Virus record (IMG/VR): IMGVR_UViG_3300048817_000012
Location: 1 to 38,823 of that record
Reading direction: 5' to 3' (one strand)
DNA: 38,823 bases
DNA from: a virus
The translations under genes were made by a program, and so were the position numbers. Below the pieces are notes generated by a model, which saw only the letters and a list, made by a program, of their open reading frames with translations, had not been told where the DNA came from and did no database searches. Positions 11,381 through 19,466 of the stretch are shown here, one piece after another; position 1 is the stretch's first letter, and every line of letters starts with the position of its first letter.

Positions 11381-11535
11381 TTGCGCTCCCCCGCATCCAC
11401 CAACGCTTCGCAGATCGCTTGTTCCAGCCGGTCGGCGCGGCGACCCGATATGATAATGCCGCCGCCATTTATAGCCCGGTAATCGGACAGGATGTTGCGC
11501 GCGATTTCCGCTTCCTTCGCGTGAACTTTATTCAT
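11377..11535 (-). CDS. 52-residue protein between gmd and the glycosyltransferase pair
   Basis: A small gene of 53 codons. Its ATG at 11533-11535 has GAGG 7 nt upstream, it overlaps the end of gmd by 8 nt and ends in an ATGA overlap with the next gene. The peptide is charged and probably helical at both ends, with a Gly/Ile-rich centre (NGGGIII). Overlaps at both ends with correct ribosome site spacing make it a real gene. No family known to me. Confidence 0.65.
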   Translation of the reverse strand: MNKVHAKEAEIARNILSDYRAINGGGIIISGRRADRLEQAICEALVDAGERK

Positions 11536-12541
11536 GGGCCGCCCTCATATCGCTCGCGACCATTTCTCGGACGAGTTCGTTGAGGCCGGTCTTGTGACGC
11601 CAGCCCAACTTGCGCGCCTTGGTCGGGTCCCCCAACAGTTTGTCAATCTCGGTCGGGCGAAAATAGCGCGGGTCTACCTGCACCAACTTGCGTTTGGTTT
11701 TTGTGCATATTCCACACTCTTGTGCGCCCTCTCCGAGCCATTTGATCTTGACCCCGATTTCCGCGAACGCCAACTCGACAAACTCGCGCACGGTATGAGT
11801 CTCGCCAGTCGCAAAAACGTAATCGCCCGGCGCGGGCTGTTGCAGCAGGAGCCACATGCCCTCCACGTAATCGCGGGCGTGGCCCCAATCGCGCAGGGCG
11901 TCCAGATTTCCGAGGTAGAGACAATCTTGTTTGCCCGCGTGGATGTCCGCTATGGCCCGCGTTATCTTGCGCGTCACGAATGTTTCGCCGCGCCGAGGGC
12001 TCTCATGATTGAACAGGATGCCGTTTGAGGCGTGCATCCCGTAGGCTTCGCGATAGTTGACCGTGATCCAATGGGCGTAGAGCTTCGCCGCTCCGTAGGG
12101 GCTGCGAGGATGGAACGGCGTGGTCTCGGATTGCGGAGTCGGAGTGTTGCCGTACATCTCAGAAGTTGACGCCTGATAGAACCGAACATCCTTCAAGCCC
12201 AACGTGCGGATACCTTCGAGCAGGCGCAGCGTGCCGATGCCGTCCGCATTCGCGGTGTACTCGGGCGTCTCAAAGCTGACGTGAACATGAGACTGCGCAG
12301 CGAGGTTATAGATTTCAGTCGGCTGGATTTCTTGCAGGAGCCGAGTAAGGTTGGTGGCGTCCGTTAGGTCGCCGAAATGCAAGTGGAATTTTTTGTGGCC
12401 GATAAGGTGGGTGATGCGTCCGGTATTGAACGACGACGACCGACGCTTGACGCCGTGAACCTCGTAGCCTTTTTCCAATAGGAGTTCGGCGAGATAGCTG
12501 CCGTCCTGTCCGGTGACCCCCGTAATCAATGCCTTGCTCAT
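11528..12541 (-). CDS. gmd: GDP-mannose 4,6-dehydratase
   Basis: The 337-residue enzyme has the full family signature: [13 protein letters not shown] (NADP-binding GxxGxxG, residues 7-19), [16 protein letters not shown], the catalytic [16 protein letters not shown] with Tyr and Lys, [20 protein letters not shown] (substrate loop) and FRPTEID near the end. It turns GDP-mannose into GDP-4-keto-6-deoxymannose, the common precursor of GDP-fucose, GDP-rhamnose and related sugars. Length is close to that of bacterial Gmd. The ATG overlaps the previous stop (ATGA). It is probably paired with the reductase 2 kb downstream in the same operon. Confidence 0.95.
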   Translation of the reverse strand: MSKALITGVTGQDGSYLAELLLEKGYEVHGVKRRSSSFNTGRITHLIGHKKFHLHFGDLTDATNLTRLLQEIQPTEIYNLAAQSHVHVSFETPEYTANADGIGTLRLLEGIRTLGLKDVRFYQASTSEMYGNTPTPQSETTPFHPRSPYGAAKLYAHWITVNYREAYGMHASNGILFNHESPRRGETFVTRKITRAIADIHAGKQDCLYLGNLDALRDWGHARDYVEGMWLLLQQPAPGDYVFATGETHTVREFVELAFAEIGVKIKWLGEGAQECGICTKTKRKLVQVDPRYFRPTEIDKLLGDPTKARKLGWRHKTGLNELVREMVASDMRAAHE

Positions 12542-13401
12542 GCCTTGACTCCCTTCCCTCGGATTGCGTCCCGGATCGCCAGCACTCTTGGCTGTCGTGA
12601 TCGGATTTGCGGGCGCGCTCGCGGATGATGGTGCCGCACCGCCGCATCGAATTCCAGTTCGCCGATTTCGGCACGCACCCACGGCCATGACCGCGCCAGC
12701 AAACCCAATTTCGAGGTACGAGTGACGACGTAGATGTTGTCTATCACGAGCCGTGTGCGGCGGATAACCTCGGCATGATCGAGTGCGAGCGGCCAGTTGA
12801 AGATGTCGTGATAGCCGAAACTCGGTCCCGCGAGCGCGCGAGGACGTGTCGGGGGATAGTGCTCGTATGAGAATTGGGTCGCAACATCCTCCGGGGCCCA
12901 CTTCGCGCCGATTTCGTTTTCGAGTCGGCGGCGATTGGTGCGAGCGTATTGCATGTCGGTCACGATACCGAAAGAGGCACGATGGTCGTAGACGTAATCC
13001 GCCATCCGCTTTGACAGCAACATGAAGCCGCCGTTGCCGACCGTCATGCTATCGCGCTGGCCGACCCAAGGAGCGCCGATGTAGTCGTAATTCAGGAAGT
13101 CGTCGCGCCACATACTCACGTCGCGGAGACCACCGTCCCATTCCATGAGAAGTGCGTGCGATGTCGTGATCGCGTGTGCCGCCTCCATGTAGTAGAATGC
13201 ACCCTGCCTCGTTTTGTCGGGCCAGTTCGGAACTTGGATGTACGTGGCCGGGACCGGGATGCCGATAAGCTCGGGCCTGTCCGTATAGATGAGGACGCCG
13301 CCGAATTGGACCTTGAGCACGATGTCGGTGAGAGTGAGCCGCATCAATTCGTGGCAGCGAGTCTCGACCACAACGAGGGTTACTTCGGGCAAATTGAGCA
13401 C
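12538..13401 (-). CDS. DUF5672-like putative glycosyltransferase
   Basis: The 287-residue protein has the pattern of the DUF5672 group: an N-terminal [11 protein letters not shown] strand, EWDGGL region, a [15 protein letters not shown] motif and [12 protein letters not shown]. These are found in proteins of bacterial and viral glycan loci and are thought to be glycosyltransferases of GT-A type. The last 40 residues are Arg/His-rich. It starts with GTG and has GGAGG 8 nt upstream. A promoter of the common late type lies just before it, so it heads the sugar operon with gmd. Confidence 0.7.
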   Translation of the reverse strand: MLNLPEVTLVVVETRCHELMRLTLTDIVLKVQFGGVLIYTDRPELIGIPVPATYIQVPNWPDKTRQGAFYYMEAAHAITTSHALLMEWDGGLRDVSMWRDDFLNYDYIGAPWVGQRDSMTVGNGGFMLLSKRMADYVYDHRASFGIVTDMQYARTNRRRLENEIGAKWAPEDVATQFSYEHYPPTRPRALAGPSFGYHDIFNWPLALDHAEVIRRTRLVIDNIYVVTRTSKLGLLARSWPWVRAEIGELEFDAAVRHHHPRARPQIRSRQPRVLAIRDAIRGKGVKA

Positions 13402-13429
13402 TGGCGGGGCCTCCGGGGGAGAGGGAAGC

Positions 13430-13458
13430 CATTAACCATGTCGAGAATGGGTCGTCAA
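13430..13458 (-). promoter_or_regulatory. promoter with late motif, before the sugar operon
   Basis: TTGACG (13453-13458) and TTAATG (13430-13435) are 17 nt apart on the minus strand, with ATGG just before the -10, so that the shared 10-mer ATGGTTAATG is complete. It lies between two genes and 29 nt before the GTG start. The -35 overlaps the stop of the upstream gene. Confidence 0.7.
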
Positions 13459-14540
13459 GCCCTTACGCCGGGTCCACGCTGCGCTAGGAGGCTTGGGTGC
13501 CCCACACGTACCCTCGGCATCACGCGCGGCGCAGGGGTCGTCCCTGACGATTGTGGGGGATGGGTGGCCGGGGTGAAAATTTCAGTGATAGGGCGGCTTT
13601 CAGCGGGCGTTGAAATGCCAAGTTTGCCTATGAATTCGGTTACCGCCGCGCGGGCGCGGGGCATATCGAGGAGCTTGGTGCAGGGCTTGGTGCAGGCCGA
13701 CGTTGCGCAGACGCACGGGCTGAGCGTGTCAATGCCGAGATAGGGGGCGAACTTCGCGCCGCTTCCGCCGAGCCAAGCCGCAGGCTCATAGCCGCCTTGG
13801 ATCGAGATTGTCGGGACCCCCACGGCGGGCCCGAGGATCGCCGGGAAGCCGTTCGACGTGAACACAAGCGCCGCCCTCGACATCAAAGCCGCCAGCGACT
13901 CGAACGAAAGCTCGCCGTGGTTGTACGTCGCGTCGGCGATCAGTTGCGGGCCGACGATCCATTCCCGGTTCAATTCTAGGTCGGCAATTGACACGACAAA
14001 GAAGCTATCCCGCACCATAGTTATCAATTCTGCATACTGGTCGGGGTTCGCGTTGCGGATGCCGCTGCCGCGAAACTCCGGCCGCGCGACCAGCGGCCGA
14101 TAAATCATGACCGGCTTTGTGCCGGTCCACTTGCTCGAAAACGCGTATGCGTCCGTGACCCACGACACCGGGATCGGCAAGCTGTAGTCGGCCTCGGCGT
14201 AGTCCGGTTGGATACCGGCGGAGGCAAACATTGCTTCGAGGACTGTGCCTGACGGCAGGCCCGAGATGGTCCCTCGATTGTAGGAGATGTGGATCGAGCG
14301 GCCGCCGTGATGCGCTGGCACCGCCGCCGAAAACTTGTCTATTTCGCGTATTGCGTTCTTGAGTTGCGTGCGTAGCGCAACCGGCCTGCGGATGAAGCGG
14401 ATGGGAAGATCGTGATAGACGCAAGGCCACGATGTCTCAAGCGCGATCTGATAATCGCGCTTGAGCAAAGCTCGGATGATTGCTCGTTGGTGGACGTTAT
14501 CGCCGAGGCCGTGCATGCCGCGCACAAGAAGCGAAGTCAT
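13455..14540 (-). CDS. glycosyltransferase of GT9/heptosyltransferase type
   Basis: The 361-residue protein begins with LLVRGMHGLGDNV, the G-lGD motif by which GT-B enzymes of the ADP-heptose transferase family start, and its second half has the SRAALVFTSNGFPAILGPAVGVPTISIQGG stretch that binds the nucleotide sugar in this fold (Ser/Asn, Gly-Val-Pro). A Cys-rich segment (CVCATSACTKPC) follows, resembling the end of such enzymes that bind no metal or a structural one. The ATG at 14540 is one base after the preceding stop. It could transfer the GDP-sugar or another sugar. Confidence 0.7.
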   Translation of the reverse strand: MTSLLVRGMHGLGDNVHQRAIIRALLKRDYQIALETSWPCVYHDLPIRFIRRPVALRTQLKNAIREIDKFSAAVPAHHGGRSIHISYNRGTISGLPSGTVLEAMFASAGIQPDYAEADYSLPIPVSWVTDAYAFSSKWTGTKPVMIYRPLVARPEFRGSGIRNANPDQYAELITMVRDSFFVVSIADLELNREWIVGPQLIADATYNHGELSFESLAALMSRAALVFTSNGFPAILGPAVGVPTISIQGGYEPAAWLGGSGAKFAPYLGIDTLSPCVCATSACTKPCTKLLDMPRARAAVTEFIGKLGISTPAESRPITEIFTPATHPPQSSGTTPAPRVMPRVRVGHPSLLAQRGPGVRA

Positions 14541-14541
14541 G

Positions 14542-14925
14542 TTAGCCGTGGGTGATTGTCGCCGCAGTGATCGTGACTGACTGTCCCGAGACAATCGACG
14601 TGGACGAAAGAACGATGTCCGCTGCCGACGTGGCGACTGTCAGACCCGAGATGACGACGTGACCGACGCCATCCTCGACTTCGGCTTCCGCCGCCGTGCC
14701 GGTGTTAGCGGCCGACGCGTCAACGAGCGGGGTGCCCGAAAACGTCAGGACGCCGCCCGAGACGGTGCCGCAAGTCGCCGAGAAGGCGATGGTTGCGAGG
14801 AGGTTTGCGCCAGCGAAGCCCGACGATGTGCCGAACAGAAGCGAACCCGCGCCGCCGTTGTCGATGGCTGTCACAACCGCAGTCATGCGGGTGTTTTTCA
14901 GCGTGGTGTCATAAATGACCGACAT
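14542..14925 (-). CDS. small beta-rich phage structural protein
   Basis: The 127-residue protein begins SVIYDTTLKNTRM and is full of Gly, Ala, Ser and Thr in alternating beta-like patterns, ending SVTITAATITHG. I have seen this sequence type in alphaproteobacterial phages near tail fibre genes; its function is not known to me. GGAG stands 6 nt before the ATG. Its place between the 1176-residue fibre protein and the sugar genes suggests a virion part that may be decorated by the sugars, but this is a guess. Confidence 0.7.
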   Translation of the reverse strand: MSVIYDTTLKNTRMTAVVTAIDNGGAGSLLFGTSSGFAGANLLATIAFSATCGTVSGGVLTFSGTPLVDASAANTGTAAEAEVEDGVGHVVISGLTVATSAADIVLSSTSIVSGQSVTITAATITHG

Positions 14926-15025
14926 GGGATACTCCGTTGCCGCCGAACTTAAAAAAGGGGACTAGGGGTCCGGGGCGGGCGTCCGGGTTTCCTAGCAGGA
15001 TGGTTAATGGGCGTCAAGCCCATTT
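14926..15025 (-). other. intergenic region with a plus-oriented late motif
   Basis: A 100 bp gap. ATGGTTAATG (15000-15009) reads on the plus strand here, opposite to other copies. On the minus strand TTGACG (15012-15017) is followed 17 nt later by TAGGAA, a weak -10. A short GC hairpin before TTTTTT (14951-14956 as A on plus) could terminate the fibre transcript. Confidence 0.45.
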
Positions 15026-18000
15026 TTAGGTGATAATCAGAAGCCTCCGCTTGATGGCGGCGGGCGGATAAGCCTTGGGAATTTCAAAGCCCGCCGATGA
15101 CCAGCGGTCCTTGTATTCTACCGACCCCCACGTTCCCGTGACGGTCGAGCGATTGCTGAGAGACAGACGGTCGTCGGACTCGTATGCGCCCATCTGGCCC
15201 GTGATCCGGTTGTTGATGAGCCATCCCGAGAAGCCCATCGTGTCCTTGTGCTCGGTGGAGGCCCAAGCGGCATACGCCTTGACCCATCCGAGCCATCCTT
15301 CGCCGAAGTAGGGCGCGAACCCGGGTGCGCCCGTGAATTCGTCGGCGTGATCGGTGGAGTGCCACGCGACTTGCACCGGCACGAACCCGTGCGCGCTCCA
15401 AACATCCGTGTGCTCGACGGACTCCCACACGCCGGTCGGCGGCTGCGGCGGTCCGACCGGGATCGCGTCGGCGATCACGATCCATCCATCGGGCTCCGGC
15501 GATTGCAAGAATTCGGCGGTCTCGTCCGACGCCAGCCCCGACGAGTACAGGTACTCGAAGCCCATATAAACCGGCGGTGCGTCTGACGCGTATTGCATCC
15601 TAGGCAGGATGGTGTTCGGGGTGTCTAGGGTGAGCGCGACAAATGGCTCCGTGAAGCCCGGCACCGCTTCGGTGAGGTTCGATGTCCACGCGACCAACAA
15701 CGTCGAGAGTTCCGACGTGGAAATATCTGAGGCGTTCGGCGGCGGCGAAGCGCCGACACAACCAACCTCTACCGGGAGAGCCGGGTTCGTATCCCAAAAC
15801 GCATCGCCTAGACCATATGCGCCGGTCGAGCCGCCGAGGCCCAATATCTGCGCGGCGATAAGGTCGCCCGCCGCTGTGCCCGACGTGTTGATCGTGATCG
15901 TGTCGTTGGTCGCAAGTTCGGCTTGCGTATACATCGGCATCCATCCCCACCAAATTTCGGTAGCGATGGTGCCACCCGGGGTCGCCGTCACGACGCGCGA
16001 GCGCCGCTCGAAGCCAGCCGACGAGAGTGAGCCTTGCCCTTCCGAGATAGACGTGACTTCGCCGGTCCCGCTCGCAGACTTTATCATGACTTGAATTAGG
16101 ACCATGAGGTTGAAGTTCACCACCGTATAGGTCAACACAAGATCAGTCGTGGTGGAAAGTTGAATGGAGCCGCTGACGGAACCGTTATCCCAAAACCAAT
16201 AGATTTCCTCCGCAGTGCCGCTCTCGCCTGCCGCGACGATGCTGTCAAACATAACCCCTGCGGAACTGTAGGGCTGCTCTGTGCCAGCGTAAATTGGACC
16301 GCCGACCAACACCGCCGTTCCTAACTGTGGCTCCGTCACAGTCTGATAGACGAGACTCCCGAACACGCCGTAGCCATCAGTCTCAGTTTCAAGCGCGGTC
16401 GCCGTGACATAAGTCCACGGGTCCTGCGCGACGCCCCCGTCACCGGCATAAGTCACACCTATACCGTGAAATCCAAACAAGAGAGTGTTGTCTGCATTCG
16501 TGGCGAGTTGCGACACGGAGGGGTTAAAGAAACCGCCGCTGCCATCGACATACCCCCCGGCTTGCGTATGCGTATCAAAAGGCGTCGTGTAGTTCGCCCC
16601 TGCGACGCCGAACGCAAGGACGGCGAATGCGCCTTCGCCGCCGGTCGCGTGGACGGTGATGACATCGCCCGATAGCGGGTTCGGCGCGTGCGCCCACCAA
16701 AGCTCCACGATGGCCCCTTTATTGATTTCCGTGCCGGGGCCAGCCTTAAGACCACCTTGCTGCCAGCGTTGATTGCGCCGCTTCCATACCAGCCCGGCCG
16801 TGTCAGTGATACTTGTGATCGGCGACGCCGTATAAGCGCCACCGGCTGTAATTCCGACGACGATCACGTCGTTGTGCTGTGTGGTCGTGAGCGTGACAGT
16901 AGCCGAGTCAATGCCCGTCGTGTCGAACGGGCCGCCGCCCGCCGCGCCGCCGGTCGCGTAGCCGTCGATCATGAGCGGAGACGCTGGCGGTGTCGCGGTG
17001 TCCCAAGCCGAGAAGCCGGATGGAGGCGTGTGGGCGAATGCCGAAGCCCCGGCATTCAGCATGGCAGTATCTTCTGGCCCGTAAAGCCCGGCGAACAGAT
17101 AGATCGCGGAGCCGGTAATCATGGAAATATCGTAGCCGCCGGACCCCTCTTGCGGCTGGCCCGTTGTCGGCGGTCGTGGTGAGGCCACACCGTTTGCCGG
17201 GTTCGCTCCCGAGATACCGTTCCATAGGCCGCCCGCGACACGGAACCAAATCAGGTTGTTGTCAAGGTCGATGGCGACGCCGACATTGACCGCCGTATTA
17301 TCATTAGGACCCAAACCTTGAGTGTTGCTGCTCAAACTTGTCCCGGCCCAATTGGACATATCCTGACCGTTGATCCAAATCGTGCCGTTCTCGCTGGCGA
17401 AAACGCCCGCGCCGTTTGTGGCCGGTCCTACGGGATTGGCCCAATTCCCGAACGCCGCCGCAGCGTTTATGACGCCAACACCCGACTCGCCTGCCTCAAA
17501 CTCGACCGAGAATTCGGTGTAGAACTTGCCGGTAGTTTTGAATGTGTTCGACCGCGCGCCGACTGACTCGTTGAACGCCTCCTGATTGATCGCGGTCAGG
17601 TTATCGTTTTGAAGGGAGACGCCTTCCGACACGGTAGCGGGATCGAAGTACGTCGCCGTCGCGCCGGTGCCCGCCGCCGCGAGAGTGTCGGCCGTTTCGG
17701 TCGAGCCCCACGTACCGCTTGGGTGCGCCGAAGTAAAATCGAAGATGTCCTTGGCTTCGGTCGAGTGCCACGAACCGCCGAGCACGCCGCCGTGCGCGGC
17801 CATCGCGTCGGCTGCTTCGGTCGAAGCCCAAGTGCCGGTGGGGCCCGCGATCACCGCAGCTTGGATTGCGTCTACGTAGCCAATCCAATCGGTCGAGTCC
17901 AAGCCCGCAAAAAGATTGAATGTTTGACTTGTGATTGGACCCGATAGGGCCTGATACTCCGAACCCGCCCCTAAAAAAGACGCTGCCTGCTCGCCATCCG

Positions 18001-18556
18001 CCGCGATTAGCGTGAAGTCGCTGTCCGCCGTGGCATAAGCGACGGGTATCGAGCTAGGCTCGTTATTTCCTGTCAGTATTGCGATCAACAAAGTGCCGCT
18101 GGCGGTGGTCGAGACACCCGTAACATTGCGAGTCGTGACCTGTGAGCTTTCGGGGGAGGAAGCGACGGCAGGCAATGAGACGTTGACATCGAAAGGCGCG
18201 GTTGTTTTCGCGCCCGCAACGCTGAAAACCATACAGGTATCGTAGGTGGTGGTCGCGTTGTTGATCGCCACCGTGACTGACGAGGCTCCGGTGGTGGCGA
18301 GGCCCCACCACACTTCTTGGATCAGCGGAACGCCGTCATTGCACGTTATATACGTGCGATTACGCAACGTCCACGATCCGGTAACGCCGCCGCCGGTTAT
18401 CCCGGAGACGCCGACATCCGCTTCGGGCTGGTTCGTAAAGAAACTCGCGGCAACGACGACGATGTCGTTGGTGACTGTGGTGAGGGAGATAGCGCCGAAC
18501 GCGCTGCCGTTCTCCGAGTTTGCGACCCCATATGAGCGGAGTGTTGGGCTGGTCAT
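15026..18556 (-). CDS. large tail fibre-like protein with SPRY-like and WxSxExxD repeat segments
   Basis: This 1176-residue protein is almost all beta structure by composition (Gly, Ala, Ser, Thr, Val; very few Cys). It contains three large similar domains with VNDIVVVAASF / NDVIVVGITAGG / NLMVLIQVM openings. About residues 310-530 hold a SPRY-like domain (KFYTEFSVEFEAG, IDLDNNLIWFRVAG). A short motif G-x-W-x-S-x-E-x-x-D occurs seven times: three near residues 240-300 and four in the last 100 residues. The C-terminus (KRRLLIIT) is basic. Likely a tail fibre or distal tail protein that contacts the host; AAGG lies 9 nt before the ATG. Confidence 0.75.
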   Translation of the reverse strand: MTSPTLRSYGVANSENGSAFGAISLTTVTNDIVVVAASFFTNQPEADVGVSGITGGGVTGSWTLRNRTYITCNDGVPLIQEVWWGLATTGASSVTVAINNATTTYDTCMVFSVAGAKTTAPFDVNVSLPAVASSPESSQVTTRNVTGVSTTASGTLLIAILTGNNEPSSIPVAYATADSDFTLIAADGEQAASFLGAGSEYQALSGPITSQTFNLFAGLDSTDWIGYVDAIQAAVIAGPTGTWASTEAADAMAAHGGVLGGSWHSTEAKDIFDFTSAHPSGTWGSTETADTLAAAGTGATATYFDPATVSEGVSLQNDNLTAINQEAFNESVGARSNTFKTTGKFYTEFSVEFEAGESGVGVINAAAAFGNWANPVGPATNGAGVFASENGTIWINGQDMSNWAGTSLSSNTQGLGPNDNTAVNVGVAIDLDNNLIWFRVAGGLWNGISGANPANGVASPRPPTTGQPQEGSGGYDISMITGSAIYLFAGLYGPEDTAMLNAGASAFAHTPPSGFSAWDTATPPASPLMIDGYATGGAAGGGPFDTTGIDSATVTLTTTQHNDVIVVGITAGGAYTASPITSITDTAGLVWKRRNQRWQQGGLKAGPGTEINKGAIVELWWAHAPNPLSGDVITVHATGGEGAFAVLAFGVAGANYTTPFDTHTQAGGYVDGSGGFFNPSVSQLATNADNTLLFGFHGIGVTYAGDGGVAQDPWTYVTATALETETDGYGVFGSLVYQTVTEPQLGTAVLVGGPIYAGTEQPYSSAGVMFDSIVAAGESGTAEEIYWFWDNGSVSGSIQLSTTTDLVLTYTVVNFNLMVLIQVMIKSASGTGEVTSISEGQGSLSSAGFERRSRVVTATPGGTIATEIWWGWMPMYTQAELATNDTITINTSGTAAGDLIAAQILGLGGSTGAYGLGDAFWDTNPALPVEVGCVGASPPPNASDISTSELSTLLVAWTSNLTEAVPGFTEPFVALTLDTPNTILPRMQYASDAPPVYMGFEYLYSSGLASDETAEFLQSPEPDGWIVIADAIPVGPPQPPTGVWESVEHTDVWSAHGFVPVQVAWHSTDHADEFTGAPGFAPYFGEGWLGWVKAYAAWASTEHKDTMGFSGWLINNRITGQMGAYESDDRLSLSNRSTVTGTWGSVEYKDRWSSAGFEIPKAYPPAAIKRRLLIIT

Positions 18557-18578
18557 GATAGCTCGCCTTGGAGAAAAA

Positions 18579-19418
18579 TTACGGGAGCACCACTTCGCCG
18601 ACCAACGTGAAGTTGATCTGCGTCATGTGGGGGTCGGGCACGGATGGCGCGGCGATGGTCAGCACGTCGCCCGCGTGGAATGTGATCGCAGTCGGGAACG
18701 TGAATGACGCGCTGTCGGTCGGCGACTCGTGGAAGTTGATGCTGCCGACGTTCGCGCCATTCTGGTAAATCTCGTACACTTGAGTGCCGGTGCCCCGAGT
18801 CCCCATGCTGCCCATCGAACCCGCCAGTCCGACCGGGAATTGCGTGCTCTCGACGAACTGATAACGGACCACGACTTCGAGCGGGTCCGGTGGCTCCTCG
18901 ATGTAGACGCCGATGGGGCGGTTGATGTAGGCCCACGCCACGCCGCCGGGGCTGTCGTTCGCGGTCCATTGCAGGAATTGCCCGGGCAGGCCGTCGTCGG
19001 GAAGCTCGTTCGGCGGAGCCGCGAGCAAGAGGCCATAGTAGTTGTGGCCTAAGCCGTCATTCGCTGCCGCGTAGAAGGTTGCGCCGGAATTGATTTGCCC
19101 GTAGATAACAAGATAGACCGCTCCGTCTGCGGTGAACACGTCATTGATGGCGTAAGCGTTATTTGGTGCCCACGCTCCCCGGAAATTCCACACCGAAGTC
19201 GGGATCGTGAAGGGACCGAAAACGTAGTGGTCCGTCATCGTGATCCACATATTGTTGCCGGTCACCGTGAAGTAGGAAATCGTGTCCGGCTCGGCGTCTT
19301 GAAGGGCTTGGATCAGGCTGTAGAGTATCCAAAAGTTCGTATCGACCTGAGCGCCCGTCAGGTCAGCCCCGAGGCCCGGGCCCCACGGGCCCGCAGTGCG
19401 GTAAATGATGTCGCTCAT
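18579..19418 (-). CDS. tail fibre or tip protein with carbohydrate-binding-like segment
   Basis: The 279-residue protein has a polar N-terminus (IIYRTAGPWGPG), then WNFRGAWAPNNAYAINDVF (about residues 82-100), a pattern seen in small carbohydrate-binding modules of chitinases and of many phage tail proteins, followed by a Gly/Met stretch (GSMGSMGTRGTG) like a short collagen-like hinge, and a beta-rich C-terminus. GGAG stands 7 nt before the ATG. It is placed between two other tail-tip proteins. Receptor binding is a likely role but not proven. Confidence 0.7.
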   Translation of the reverse strand: MSDIIYRTAGPWGPGLGADLTGAQVDTNFWILYSLIQALQDAEPDTISYFTVTGNNMWITMTDHYVFGPFTIPTSVWNFRGAWAPNNAYAINDVFTADGAVYLVIYGQINSGATFYAAANDGLGHNYYGLLLAAPPNELPDDGLPGQFLQWTANDSPGGVAWAYINRPIGVYIEEPPDPLEVVVRYQFVESTQFPVGLAGSMGSMGTRGTGTQVYEIYQNGANVGSINFHESPTDSASFTFPTAITFHAGDVLTIAAPSVPDPHMTQINFTLVGEVVLP

Positions 19419-19452
19419 GGCAATTCTCCGGGAGAGTTGATCCTGTAGCTTA

Positions 19453-19462
19453 TATTAACCAT
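19453..19462 (-). promoter_or_regulatory. late motif variant before the fibre gene
   Basis: ATGGTTAATA differs from the shared 10-mer ATGGTTAATG by one base. No -35 stands 17 nt upstream, but TTGACC lies 6 nt before the TTAATA. It is in the 48 bp gap between the 625- and 279-residue genes. Confidence 0.45.
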
Positions 19463-19466
19463 ATGG

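Noticed and set aside
13455-14594. Longer start for the GT9-like gene at 14594.
   Set aside because: The extension overlaps the preceding gene and lacks a ribosome site; ATG at 14540 sits one base after the previous stop.
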